Below, piece by piece: positions 9,160 to 18,200 of a stretch of DNA of 64,000 bases. The position numbers were made by a program, and so were the translations under genes. Below the pieces are notes generated by a model. The model saw only the letters and a program-made list of their open reading frames with translations. It did no database searches and was not told where the DNA came from. This DNA comes from JANSXG01 sp024743075 (GTDB lineage: Bacteria > Planctomycetota > Phycisphaerae > Phycisphaerales > UBA1924): positions 620,001-684,000 of the forward strand of contig CP159477.1 in NCBI GenBank assembly GCA_042140185.1, written 5' to 3'. Numbering within the stretch: position 1 is the stretch's first letter; every line of letters begins with the position of its first letter.

Positions 9160-10097
9160 ATGCGTGCACCGGAGGCACGAATTCGTTCGCGGAAGGAGCA
9201 GGGCGGCTTGTTCGACGAGTTGTCGCGCGCCTCCGGCAGCGCCCACCAGGCCGAACTGAAACTCGCGTCGGTCAGGGTCCGACGGCACAGCGAGCCCCAG
9301 CCGCGTGATGTCCGCTTCGCGACGCTGGCGAGTTCGTCTTCGGGCAACTGCTCCGTGCTCGTCCACGGCTCCGGCCAGAACCACCGGCTGACGCTGATCG
9401 ACTGCGGCATCTCGCCCCGGCGGACACGCGTCCTCCTCGACCAGCTCGGCCTCGACTTCTCGCGGATCGACGACATCGTGCTCACGCACCTCGATCGCGA
9501 CCACTGCTATCCCAGTTGGGCCAAGGCGTTGCCGAAGCACGCCCGATTCCGAATCTGCGAAGGCCACCGCAACCGCGCGCGCGGGCCGGACTTCTGTATC
9601 GCACCACCGAGATCTTTCGCGCCGGCGAGCCGTTCGAACTCGGTCGCGGCGTACGGGTGAGCTCCGAACTTCTCTCCCACGACGACCTCGGTGTCGCGTC
9701 CTTCCGCTTCGACCTGCCCTGCGCGCGCCACGGCGGGCGGTCGATCGGCTATGCCACCGACCTCGGTCGCGCGACGCCCGGCCTGATCAGTCTGCTCATG
9801 GGCGTCGATGTGCTCGCGATCGAGTCGAATTACTGCCGCGATATGCAGGTGGCCTCGGATCGTCCGGAGTTTCTCAAGAGCCGCATCATGGACGGGAGCG
9901 GTCACCTGTCCAACGACGAATGCCTCGACGCAGTCCACGCGATTTCACCGCGCGAGCGCGTGGTGCTCCTGCACCTGTCGCGTCAGTGCAACACCCCGGC
10001 AGCCGCCTCGCGCGGGCATGAGAGCGGTCGGTACGAATTGACCGTCGCGCCCGCGGACGGGCCGACCGACCTGTTGGAAATTGCTTGGGCGGAGTAG
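9160..10097 (+). CDS. MBL-fold metallo-hydrolase (frameshifted in this sequence)
   Basis: The first part, read from the ATG at 9160, gives ATLASSSSGNCSVLV, then IDCGISPRRTR and VLTHLDRDH, the start of a metallo-beta-lactamase fold related to the YycJ/WalJ group. Similarity moves to another frame at about 9575-9595, inside a CG-alternating tract, and continues as YRTTEIFRAGEPFEL, IGYATDLG, and the closing HLSRQCNTP. One missing base would restore a protein of about 312 residues. The canonical HxHxDH reads HLDRDH, with Asp for the second His. The family includes nucleases and hydrolases; the substrate here is unknown. It is convergent with the signalling operon, 18 nt away. Confidence 0.75.
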
Positions 10098-10115
10098 CGG
10101 TCGAGGCCGGCTGAT

Positions 10116-11311
10116 TCAGGCCGCCCAGCCCCAGTCCGTCATCCCCTCGTCCTCTTCCGGCTCGTCGCCGATGTCGAACCCGAGCCATTCGGCCTTCGGA
10201 GTCGCGCGGTTGTGGACGCGAACGACCTTGGCGAGCTGACGAGAGAAGGCATCGCGCAGCGTGCGCAGTTCGGCGCTGACCGCTTCCGAGAAGGGGTCGT
10301 TCCGATCGCGGAAGACCACCAGCACCGCGAGACAGTCGCCATCGTGGCTGTGGCAGCCGGTCGCGATCACGCTGCTCCCGCTGAGCCACGACGCGTTGTC
10401 GTCGAGATGCTCCACGAGCTTTGCTTCACTGTCGAGCGCCACGATCGACCGCTCATCGCGGAAACGCGAGGGAACGATATCGGCCAGATGGTCGAGCAGA
10501 GTGTCGGCGGTGTCCTTGGGCAGGTCGTAGTTCACATACGCACCCAGACTGAAGTCGCCGCTGTTGCCGGGCAGGTAGACCGCGGCGTTGGTCGGACCGG
10601 TCTTGGTGAGCATGTGCTCGAGCGTCTTGCGGAGAAGGCTTTCGACATCAAGTTCGGATTCGATCGACATCGCGAGCTGATCAACGCTCGCCGAGTCGAC
10701 CTGCTCGGCAAGCTGCTGGTAGGCGTTCACGAGGTCGCCGCAGAGCACGTCGACCTGGTTGTTGACCTGCTGACGCTGCTTGTTGAGCCGCCGGCAGATC
10801 CTCTTGAGTCGCTCGATACGCCGGGCCTGCTGACGCATGCTCTGGGCTCGCTCCGCAGCCGACGCGAGACGCTCGCGCAGTTCATCCAGATCAAACGGCT
10901 TGGCGATCAGGTCCACCGCGCCGCAGCGCATCGCCAGCACGCCGTGGTCGACGGTCGGCTTGCGCACGGTCAACAGGACGCAGATCGGTTGTTCGGCGCT
11001 GGTCAGTTCGGTCGCGAGGCGTACCGCTTCGGCTTCGTGCCGATCGATCGAGATCAGGGCGACATCGTAGTCTCCGTCACCGATCGCCTTGGAGAACTCC
11101 TCGGTGCTGCCCGTGCTGTCGAGAGTGATCTTGAGACCGCTCGCGGCGTCGCGCAGGCGCTGCGCGACCGGGCGTCTTCCTCATAGCACAGAATCCGAGC
11201 CGGGCGGGCTGATCCGCTGGGCAGGTACCCCGCGAGCGCACGCTTGCCGTCCTGGCTGGCGTTCGCACGGAGCGGGCTGGGCTGCTCAGATGGTTTCTTC
11301 TCGTCGCTCAC
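10116..11311 (-). CDS. Degenerate receiver-GAF protein (frameshifted)
   Basis: The GTG at 11311 has GAGGGAG 7 nt upstream and lies 36 nt after the histidine kinase stop. The N-terminus reaches ILCYEEDA, then the frame changes near 11171-11178 and continues as RPVAQRLRDAA to the stop at 10116. The rebuilt protein (~398 residues) has a receiver domain (~40-155), a coiled-coil-like linker rich in Arg and Gln (~160-210), and a GAF-like domain (~215-375). The receiver keeps the acidic N-terminal pocket and the KPF lysine, but the phosphoacceptor strand reads DVALIS, with Ser where Asp is expected. It may be an atypical, phosphorylation-independent output of the neighbouring kinase; that is inference. 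Confidence 0.7.
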
Positions 11312-11347
11312 GCGTGGTCTCCCTCAGTCCGGCGCGAATCTCGCGGC

Positions 11348-13687
11348 CTAAGCCGCTTTCCGGGGACGCTCTCTCGACGCGTCCCATTTCCAGTCCTCGA
11401 GCGCCACGGTCACCGTGGTGCCCTTGCCTCGGCCGCTCTCGATCCAGAGGTCGCCGCCGTGCAAGTCAATCAGTCGCCGGGCCCTCGCGAGCCCCAGCCC
11501 CGGCTGTCGCCCCGCGTCCTTCTCGCTGAAGAATGGGTCGCAGGCGTGACGTCGGGCGCGTTCGGACATGCCGATCCCGTCGTCCGTCACTGAGATCAGC
11601 AGTCGGCCATCCGTGTCGGAGACAACAGCCCGAACCTCGATGAGGTGCTTCGGGCGGGCCTCCAGAGCGTTGACCATGATCTCTGTGACGGCTTGGACGA
11701 TTTGACGACGGTCGATAAACGCGACGTCCAGATCGTCGCCGATAATCACGCGGATCTCGGGGATCGCCGTGTCGGTTCCGGTGTCGCCATTCAGCTTCGC
11801 GCTCGCGGCCATCGCGCTCAGCGTGGTCTTTCGCTTCTCAACGCTTGCCCGAACGGCCTGATCGAGCGTCTGATGGATGTCCGAGCGCGTCGGCTTCGGT
11901 TCGGGCGGATCGGCGAAGAGATGCAGAGACGTAATCAGGTCGCTCAAACGCTGCGCCGCGTCCGCGACCGCCTTGGCCTTCGACGCGTTCTCATCATCCA
12001 GCAGACGCTGGGCGAGGATCTGGGCGTTGCCGCTGATCACCGTGAGCGGGTTGTTCATCTCGTGCGCCGCACCGCCTGCCAGTTCGCCCAGTCGGGCGAG
12101 TGAACGGGATTCGACGAGCTGCTGCTGCGTGTCGGCCAGCTGACGATTCGCTTCGGCGAGCTGTTCGCCCAGGCGACGCGCTCCGTCGAACTGCGAGGTG
12201 GCGCCGAGCACCGATGCCCAGCTCGCCACCAGCGGACGGACGATCTCCGGATGATCCAGAAGGCAGCGTGCCTCCTTCCCGATCTGGTGGATCAGAACGC
12301 CGGCCGGGCTGGGTTCGCCACGCTGCAGCGAGCCGAGCAGGGGCGTGAACCGGAAGCCGGTCGGATCGAAGTCGTCGCCGAGAGTCTTCTTGAGCCAGCC
12401 CAGGACCTCCACGGAGGAGAACCCCATCCCGGACTGGTCCGACAGCGAACGCAGGTCGTTCCCGCCGGGAGGCAGACCGAGCTTCCGGTCGGCGATCAGT
12501 CTTCCGGACGACAGGTGCTGGCGGAACTGCCACGACGCGCCGGAACGCGATTGCCAGAGGATCGAGATCGGGCGCGACGTGGCGAACGTCGACGCCGCCG
12601 AGCGTGCGACCGCGCCCATCGCGTCGGGGAGGGCGGTGCGCAGCACACCCTCCGAGTGGAACCGATCGATTGCTTCGAGCACCCGCTGCTGGGCGTTCGT
12701 CCGTTCTGCTTGTGCGTTGAGCTGGCTGTTGAGCTGACCGAGCTGGCGATTCGCCTCGGCGATCGAGTCGAGCAGCACATCCGAGTCGCTCGAGTCGTCC
12801 AGCCCGAGGTTGGCGGCTCGCACCGCCAGCCGGTCGAACAGTTCGCCCTCGATCTCGCCGCAGACCTGCGGGTCGAGCCCGTGCTCGGAGCACAACTCTT
12901 CGATCGGACGCATCTGCGAGAAGTTGCCGGACCAGCCGATGAGCAGTTTGCGCGTGATGGCCTGTGCCACGGTCACGACGCCGATCAGGAGGCGGTGGGG
13001 GACATCGGGCAGCGACACCGCGGGCTGGTTGTGCAGCCAGATGACATCCTGCAGCGCGTGCGGCAGAGCCCAATGCTCGGCCAGACGCTTGCCCGCGGTA
13101 TGGTGGTCGAGTCCGATGACCCGTCGCTCGATCTCAGCGATGTCGCAGCGCTTCTGTTCGCACAGTTCGACACATCGCCCGAACGCCTTCGGGAGCAGCT
13201 TCTCGAGCGCCAGCTTGCCCAGATCGTGCAGGATGCCGCAGAGAAAGGCCTCTTGCGGACGGACATCGATCCCGGCTGTTTCGTGCTTCTCGGCGAGCAA
13301 TTCCGCGCAGCAGGCGACGGCCAAAGAGTGACGCCAGAACGCGGCTCGGTCGAAGGACGCCGCGCCGTCGCCGTCGCTCTTGACGAGGCCGTACACCTCG
13401 ACCGAGAGCATGGCTGCCCGCACGGCCTCCAGACCGACGAGGACCACGGCGCGGTCGATGGTCGTGATCTCGTTGGCGGTAGTGCGGTCGGCTCGCCGGC
13501 AGAGGCGCAGCACCCGAGCCGTCAGCGCCGGGTCGGATTCGATGAGCTTAACGATTTCTCTGATGTCGGCGTCGGGTGACGAAGACAGTTGCAGGACACG
13601 CAGCGCGATCGGCGAGAGTGTCGGCAGCGACTCGATGTGGCTGAGGATGAGCTCGCGGTGGTCTGTCGGTGCTGACGCGGTGTGCAC
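11348..13687 (-). CDS. HDOD-domain sensor histidine kinase
   Basis: This 779-residue cytoplasmic protein joins three modules. The first is an N-terminal HDOD domain (~10-260, with LPTLSPIALRVLQL and CGILHDLGKLALE). A GAF-like region (~315-480) follows. Last is a HisKA plus HATPase_c kinase (~520-770): the H-box is GGAAHEMNNPL, the N-box VNALEARP, G1 DDGIGMS and G2 GLGLARARRLIDLHGG. No membrane segment is visible. The GTG start is supported by AGGAGG 6 nt upstream. It is the middle gene of a three-gene operon with an intact response regulator before it and a degenerate receiver protein after it, so these are probable partners. HDOD proteins often act in stress, motility or cell-cycle signalling. 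Confidence 0.88.
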   Translation of the reverse strand: MHTASAPTDHRELILSHIESLPTLSPIALRVLQLSSSPDADIREIVKLIESDPALTARVLRLCRRADRTTANEITTIDRAVVLVGLEAVRAAMLSVEVYGLVKSDGDGAASFDRAAFWRHSLAVACCAELLAEKHETAGIDVRPQEAFLCGILHDLGKLALEKLLPKAFGRCVELCEQKRCDIAEIERRVIGLDHHTAGKRLAEHWALPHALQDVIWLHNQPAVSLPDVPHRLLIGVVTVAQAITRKLLIGWSGNFSQMRPIEELCSEHGLDPQVCGEIEGELFDRLAVRAANLGLDDSSDSDVLLDSIAEANRQLGQLNSQLNAQAERTNAQQRVLEAIDRFHSEGVLRTALPDAMGAVARSAASTFATSRPISILWQSRSGASWQFRQHLSSGRLIADRKLGLPPGGNDLRSLSDQSGMGFSSVEVLGWLKKTLGDDFDPTGFRFTPLLGSLQRGEPSPAGVLIHQIGKEARCLLDHPEIVRPLVASWASVLGATSQFDGARRLGEQLAEANRQLADTQQQLVESRSLARLGELAGGAAHEMNNPLTVISGNAQILAQRLLDDENASKAKAVADAAQRLSDLITSLHLFADPPEPKPTRSDIHQTLDQAVRASVEKRKTTLSAMAASAKLNGDTGTDTAIPEIRVIIGDDLDVAFIDRRQIVQAVTEIMVNALEARPKHLIEVRAVVSDTDGRLLISVTDDGIGMSERARRHACDPFFSEKDAGRQPGLGLARARRLIDLHGGDLWIESGRGKGTTVTVALEDWKWDASRERPRKAA

Positions 13688-13714
13688 GCGAGGCCTCCTG
13701 CGTGGTCGGTGAGA

Positions 13715-14395
13715 TCAGCTCTGGGCCCGGAGCTCGAGCAGCGATTCGATGCGCTCGAGCAACTGGTTGACCGAGAACGGCTTCTTCAGGAAGTCGTCCG
13801 CGCCCGAGCGGATGAGCTTTTCGACTTCGTCCTGTTCGACGACGCCGGAGACGAAGATCACGCGGGTCGACGCGAGTTCGGGCCGGGCCCGCAGACGCTC
13901 GCAAACGACATTGCCGTTGATGTCCGGGAGCATGTAGTCGAGCACCATGAGGTGCGGGCGAAACGCTTCGGTGAGCATGCCGGCGTCGTACCCGGTCGCG
14001 GCGGTGCGCAGTTCAAATCGGTCGTCGCGACCGATCGTGTCTTCGAAGATCTCGAGGATGCTGCGGTCGTCCTCGACCACGAGGATCCGGTACACATCAG
14101 GGTTCGCCTCGGGCTGCAGCGGATCCAACGGGATCTCGTTGGTCTGCATGAAGCGGAGTAGCTCGTCGCGTGGGATGCGCCGGAAACGTGAGCCGGGCAC
14201 GCGAAAGCCCTGAAGGCGTCCGGCGTCGAAGCAGCGGATGATCGTCTGTTGGCTGACCTTGCAGATCTCCGCGGCCTCACCGGTGGTGAAGACCTTCTTG
14301 CCGTCCCACTTGCCCGATGCGCCCTTTGGGGCGTCCGCGGAACCGGAGCCTTCGCTGTTCTTGTGTGAGCCGTTGCTGCTGGGCGAACTCGACAT
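13715..14395 (-). CDS. Response regulator with N-terminal HTH and C-terminal receiver
   Basis: The 226-residue protein has a Ser/Gly-rich tail (1-30), an excisionase/MerR-like helix-turn-helix (VFTTGEAAEICKVSQQTIIRCFDAG, ~38-85) and a receiver domain (~100-225). The receiver is complete: DD in VVEDD, phosphoacceptor Asp in VLDYMLPD, and Lys in FLKKPF. The HTH precedes the receiver, the reverse of most response regulators. The ATG at 14395 was chosen because the longer frame back to 14482 has no family-like residues. It is the first gene of the signalling operon and probably the phosphorylation target of the downstream HDOD kinase. Confidence 0.85.
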   Translation of the reverse strand: MSSSPSSNGSHKNSEGSGSADAPKGASGKWDGKKVFTTGEAAEICKVSQQTIIRCFDAGRLQGFRVPGSRFRRIPRDELLRFMQTNEIPLDPLQPEANPDVYRILVVEDDRSILEIFEDTIGRDDRFELRTAATGYDAGMLTEAFRPHLMVLDYMLPDINGNVVCERLRARPELASTRVIFVSGVVEQDEVEKLIRSGADDFLKKPFSVNQLLERIESLLELRAQS

Positions 14396-14568
14396 GCCAC
14401 CACCCCGCGCCGCTTGAGTGCGTTCGTGCGGACGACAAGTGACACACCGGCGACAGTACCGGGAAGCCCGCATCGCGAGCATCGGCGCGAAGCCGGGAAG
14501 ACTTCACCGGCGGTACCGGCTGGGCGAACTCGGCACGGTTTTCGGACCGGATCGACCGGATCGATCGC

Positions 14569-15411
14569 TCAGTTCGGGTCCGCTGGCTGGCATCGTGAAC
14601 ACGCGAACACGGCTCGGCCCGCCTGCTCCCACGAAGTGATCGGACCGCCGCAGGTGGGGCAGCGATCCTTCTTATACACGCGCAGCGATTCACTCCGGTT
14701 CGGCCGTCCGATCCTCTCACCGTTGAGTGCGGCGTCGATCGTGATGATCCGGTTTCGCTTGACGCCGATCTGCAGCATTCTCGAGATCGTCCGCCACAGG
14801 TCGTCGAACTCCTCGCGACTCAGCGACCGCGCCTCGCGCTCCGGATGGATGCCGCACGCGTGCAGCGAATCGCAGCGAAAAATGTTGCCGACGCCTGCGA
14901 AGACGGACTGGTTGAGCAGCATCGCCCCGATCGCCGCCCGGCTCTTCGACACGCGGTCCCATAGGCGCTCGGCATCGCAGTCGTCGCGCAGCGGGTCCTC
15001 GCCGAGACGCTCCGTGATGGCCTGCCATGAATCCGGCGTGACGATCTCGCAGGTGTTCGGCCCGTTGAGGTCGAAGGACGCGGTCTCGCCGACGACGCGT
15101 ACACGGACCGCGCCGCGCGGCTCGGGCAGTTCTTTGGGGTCGCCGTTCTTATCGGTGAGGCGATGGAGGCGGAACTTGCCGTAGAGGCCGAGGTGGATGT
15201 GCATGCCGACCGGTTCATCGCGTTTGCGTTTCCGTTCAAACCAGTAGCAGAGGTGTTTGCCCCACGCGTCGATGCGTTCCAGTCGGCGACCGTCGATCCG
15301 CTCGGCACCATCGGTGAACCGTCCTTGCGGAGAGGACGCCTCGATCTTCTGGCCGGCGAGGGCCTTGGTGTGATCGCGTGCGAGGCGGTGGATCGTGTGG
15401 CCTTCGGGCAT
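14569..15411 (-). CDS. nei: DNA glycosylase/AP lyase of the Fpg/Nei family (Nei2-like)
   Basis: The mature N-terminus reads PEGHTIHRLA, with the catalytic Pro-2 and Glu-3 characteristic of endonuclease VIII-type enzymes. Other family features are GMHIHLGLYGKF, the LLNQSVFAGVGNIFR helix-two-turn-helix (~165-180), and a C-terminal zinc finger with CPTCGG and CSRCQ. The 280-residue length is typical. The enzyme removes oxidised bases from DNA and cuts the abasic site in base-excision repair. The PEGHTIHR start resembles the actinobacterial Nei2 subgroup. It is divergent from the small zinc-ribbon gene. Confidence 0.9.
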   Translation of the reverse strand: MPEGHTIHRLARDHTKALAGQKIEASSPQGRFTDGAERIDGRRLERIDAWGKHLCYWFERKRKRDEPVGMHIHLGLYGKFRLHRLTDKNGDPKELPEPRGAVRVRVVGETASFDLNGPNTCEIVTPDSWQAITERLGEDPLRDDCDAERLWDRVSKSRAAIGAMLLNQSVFAGVGNIFRCDSLHACGIHPEREARSLSREEFDDLWRTISRMLQIGVKRNRIITIDAALNGERIGRPNRSESLRVYKKDRCPTCGGPITSWEQAGRAVFACSRCQPADPN

Positions 15412-15448
15412 GAACCGATGCTATGCTGACTTCGTACCAGGGTGGTTC

Positions 15449-15811
15449 ATGCACGCGAGCACTAGGGATAATCCGAAGACAACTGAGCAGCCGAAGAAGA
15501 CAGCTGCCGAGGTCGCTTCACGCCTGCACGAGGCGCGGCGTGATCGGAGCGTCCGTCCTCCGGACCCGCCGAAGCGATCGGGTGAAGACCCGATGATGAA
15601 CCTGAAGGCCCGGCCGCGACGCAAGCGGTGCCGTCATTGCCGTTACCGGTTCAACTACCGCATGCACACGAACCTCTGCCCCGAGTGCGGCCGGTATCGC
15701 GACGACTACCCGCACCCGAACCACGGCCTGCAGGCGATGCTGTTCGCCGGCGCGATAGTCGGCGGGGCGTGCCTGCTGATTCTGCTGATCGTGATTCTTC
15801 GGAGCTTCTGA
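15449..15811 (+). CDS. Small zinc-ribbon protein with one C-terminal membrane helix
   Basis: This 120-residue protein of unknown function has a charged, disordered N-terminus, then CRHCRYRFN and LCPECGRY (two CxxC pairs, a likely zinc ribbon), and a final hydrophobic helix (GAIVGGACLLILLIVIL) leaving the ribbon in the cytoplasm or anchored at the membrane face. An internal ATG at 15592 would give a 73-residue core protein that keeps both features; I cannot decide between the starts. It lies divergent from the glycosylase and convergent with rpsG. Confidence 0.6.
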   Translation: MHASTRDNPKTTEQPKKTAAEVASRLHEARRDRSVRPPDPPKRSGEDPMMNLKARPRRKRCRHCRYRFNYRMHTNLCPECGRYRDDYPHPNHGLQAMLFAGAIVGGACLLILLIVILRSF

Positions 15812-15818
15812 GGCCAAC

Positions 15819-15841
15819 AAAAAACCCGGCGGGAAGCCGGG
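15819..15841 (-). terminator. Rho-independent terminator of the rpsL-rpsG transcript
   Basis: On the minus strand CCCGGC and GCCGGG form a 6-bp stem with a 5-nt loop (15825-15841), followed by six T residues (A run at 15819-15824 on the plus strand). It lies 27 nt after the rpsG stop. Confidence 0.85.
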
Positions 15842-15867
15842 CTCGTGTGGTCTGGTTGTCGGTCGGC

Positions 15868-16359
15868 TTACGCGAAGTGAGCGAAGGCCTTGTTCGCGTC
15901 GGCCATGCGGTGGGTCTGCTCGCGCGTTCCCATCGCCTTGCCCTCGCCCTTAGAGGCGGCCATCAGCTCGTCGGCCAGCTTCATGTGGGTCGGGCGACCC
16001 TTCTCGGCGCGGACGGCGGTGATGATCCAGCGGAAGGCCAGCGACTGGCGGCGACGCGGGGTGACCTGCATCGGGACTTGGTAGTTCGCACCGCCGATAC
16101 GCTTCGAGCGAACCTCGACGTGCGGCTTGACGTTGTTGATCGCGCGCTCGAAGACGTCGATCGCGGTCTCGCAGCCGTCGGGGTGGGGCTGCTTCTTGAG
16201 GCGCTTGTCGAGCTCGTCCATCGCGTCATAGATCACGCGGATGGCGGCGGTCTTGCGACCGTCGGTCATGATGCAGTTGGTGAACTTCGCCAGGACCTTG
16301 TTGTTGAAACGCGGGTTGGGGCGGAGCTGCTCTTCGGACTTGGTGATGCGGCCTGCCAT
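15868..16359 (-). CDS. rpsG: 30S ribosomal protein S7
   Basis: S7 nucleates assembly of the 16S rRNA 3' major domain and lines the E site. The 163-residue protein begins MAGRITKSEEQLRPNPRF and contains LAKFTNCIMTDGRKTAA, ERAINNVKPHVEVRSKRIGG, and RRRQSLAFRWI. AGGAGAT just upstream fixes the ATG at 16359; the longer open frame back to 16803 is antisense-like noise. It follows rpsL by 208 nt, but fusA and tuf do not follow, because a terminator comes right after the gene. Confidence 0.96.
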   Translation of the reverse strand: MAGRITKSEEQLRPNPRFNNKVLAKFTNCIMTDGRKTAAIRVIYDAMDELDKRLKKQPHPDGCETAIDVFERAINNVKPHVEVRSKRIGGANYQVPMQVTPRRRQSLAFRWIITAVRAEKGRPTHMKLADELMAASKGEGKAMGTREQTHRMADANKAFAHFA

Positions 16360-16488
16360 GGGTATCTCCTGTGGCTCATCTGCGTTCGGTGAGACCGGGA
16401 CGCTGTTGTTCACCCTTCCGGCCGGCCGGGCCGGGAGGATTACTTGCCGATGCGGCGTGTCGTCGGGCGACGATGCCCTCAGACAGTG

Positions 16489-16510
16489 CCGGGAGCCAAA
16501 CGGCTCCCGG
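16489..16510 (-). other. Stable hairpin in the rpsL-rpsG intergenic region
   Basis: CCGGGAGCC and GGCTCCCGG form a perfect 9-bp stem with a 4-nt loop, 57 nt past the rpsL stop. There is no T-run, so a simple terminator is unlikely. It could be an RNA stability or processing element between the two ribosomal genes. Confidence 0.5.
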
Positions 16511-16567
16511 ATGTTGAACAATAGATTGTTGCGCTGGTGGACGCGGGTGGCGGGGCGGAGAAGCGGA

Positions 16568-16957
16568 TTACTTCTTCGCGAACTTACTTCTTGCGCGCTT
16601 CGTGCCGTACTTCGAGCGGCTGTTGGTGCGCTTATCGACGCCGAGCGAGTCGAGCGCACCGCGGACGACGTGGTAGCGGACACCGGGGAGGTCACGGACG
16701 CGGCCGCCGCGCACGAGCACGATGGAGTGCTCCTGGAGGTTGTGGCCTTCGCCGCCGATGTAGGCGGTGACTTCCTTGCCGTTGGAGAGGCGAACGCGGG
16801 CAACCTTGCGGAGCGCGGAGTTCGGCTTCTTGGGGGTCATGGTCTTGACCTGAAGGCACACGCCGCGCTTGGACGGGCAGGCTTCGAGGTCACGGACCTT
16901 GGACTTGTCGGGCTTCGGGTTGCGGGGCTTGCGAACAAGCTGATTGATCGTCGGCAT
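16568..16957 (-). CDS. rpsL: 30S ribosomal protein S12
   Basis: S12 is at the decoding centre. The 129-residue protein is canonical: PTINQLVRKPR start, CPSKRGVC, TPKKPNSALRK (the Lys-42 region intact), YIGGEGHNLQEHS and GGRVRDLPGVRYH. In the last block the residue at E. coli position 87 (codon 88 counting Met, 16694-16696, CGT) is Arg instead of the usual Lys. Arg there is a known streptomycin-resistance substitution in other bacteria. GGTGGAAG precedes the ATG. A perfect TTGACA on this strand at 17144-17139 could be its -35, but no good -10 follows. Confidence 0.96.
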   Translation of the reverse strand: MPTINQLVRKPRNPKPDKSKVRDLEACPSKRGVCLQVKTMTPKKPNSALRKVARVRLSNGKEVTAYIGGEGHNLQEHSIVLVRGGRVRDLPGVRYHVVRGALDSLGVDKRTNSRSKYGTKRARSKFAKK

Positions 16958-17140
16958 GCGTCTGTACTTCCACCTTGTGCCCACCAGCGGGCGAAGGGAG
17001 ATTGTAGCGAAGCGGGCGAGGGCTGCAAGGCGGGGTGGGAAGACCGGGCAGGATGCCCAGTCGGAAAGGGGAAATCAGAGGGTGAGACTTTGCGAATTCG
17101 GAGCCGTGCCAGGGGAGGAACTGTCCCACGATGAGGCCTG

Positions 17141-18187
17141 TCAAGCCAGCCGATCCGCGTTCCACCGCTCCCAGAACCTGAGCCAGTTCCCGTTCGCCAG
17201 CCCGCGCAGTTCTTCTTCGGTCCAACCCCGTTCGCCCAGGGCTTCGAAGAGTTTGTGCAGGTCGGTGGGTTTCTCGATGCCTTCGCAGAGCTGTTTGGCG
17301 TGGAATCCGCCGTCCATGTCGGTGCCGAGGGCGGTGTGAGCTTTGGAGCCGGTGAGTTCGCAGATGTGCTCGATGTGGGCGAGGGCGTCGTTGATCGTTG
17401 GGCGGGGGCCGTTGTCGGTCACGCCGGGTTTGAGGAACGACTGGGCAAGGTTGAGGCCGATGACACCGCCGCGGCGGGCGATTTCTTTGACGGCCTCGTC
17501 GGAGAGGTGGCGTTGCCAGTTCTTCGCGCCGTCGCCGCCGAGCAAGGTGCGGCAGTTGGAGTGGGAGGCGATGACCGGGCCGCTGGTGCGCTCAAGGGCT
17601 TCTTCGGTCGCCCGCTGGGACAGGTGCGACAGGTCGCAGACGACGCTGACGGCGTGCATCGCCTCGAGCATCTCGATGCCCATGGGCGTCAGGCCGAGGC
17701 CGGGTTCGCAGGCGTTGCCCGCGGCGTAGCGCGACTGCTTGCCCCAGCACAGCCCGATCGCGACAACGCCCTCGGCGACCCACCAGTCGAGTTCGTCTGG
17801 CGTGCGGATGGGGTCGGCGTTCTCAACGAGAATGCCGATCTGGATGAGGTCGGCCTCGTCGGGCTCGGGGTCGAAACGTCCGTGGTTGGCGATGGTGATG
17901 TGGCCCTCATCTGCCCAGCGTCGGTAGACACTGACCTGCGCTTCGCCCGCGAGGACGGCGGCTTCGACATCCATCGGCTCGTAGCCCTCGGGGCCGTCGC
18001 CGCCAGCTTCGGTGAAGACGGTACCGAGGGCCCAGCGGACGTTGGCGGCACGGAGTTCGGGGAGGGTGATGGCGGCGGGAGGGTGGGGGCCGGTTGTTTC
18101 CGGGCCGAGTTTGTCCAGCGTGAGGGTGAGGTCGCGCCGGTTGACATCGAGGTAGGCGAGGTCGAGGTGGGCGTCGAAGATCTGCAT
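17141..18187 (-). CDS. Membrane dipeptidase, M19 (renal dipeptidase-like) family
   Basis: The 348-residue amidohydrolase-fold protein starts MQIFDAHLDLAYLD, where the HxD pair is the first metal motif. Further on it has VVCDLSHLS, VIASHSNCRTL and LGTDMDGGF, all M19 landmarks for the binuclear zinc centre. Members cleave dipeptides, including D-amino-acid dipeptides. No signal peptide is visible, so a cytoplasmic location is likely. It is the last of a run of minus-strand genes; the small gene upstream ends 13 nt before its ATG. Confidence 0.87.
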   Translation of the reverse strand: MQIFDAHLDLAYLDVNRRDLTLTLDKLGPETTGPHPPAAITLPELRAANVRWALGTVFTEAGGDGPEGYEPMDVEAAVLAGEAQVSVYRRWADEGHITIANHGRFDPEPDEADLIQIGILVENADPIRTPDELDWWVAEGVVAIGLCWGKQSRYAAGNACEPGLGLTPMGIEMLEAMHAVSVVCDLSHLSQRATEEALERTSGPVIASHSNCRTLLGGDGAKNWQRHLSDEAVKEIARRGGVIGLNLAQSFLKPGVTDNGPRPTINDALAHIEHICELTGSKAHTALGTDMDGGFHAKQLCEGIEKPTDLHKLFEALGERGWTEEELRGLANGNWLRFWERWNADRLA

Positions 18188-18200
18188 CGTGGTGCGGCTT

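Noticed and set aside
12251..13579. A 442-codon plus-strand open frame over the HDOD-kinase gene
   Set aside because: It is a shadow. The kinase boxes and HDOD blocks are on the minus strand in a single frame.
16489..16510. Terminator after rpsL
   Set aside because: The hairpin is strong but has no T-run on the minus strand, and rpsG lies just downstream with its own terminator.
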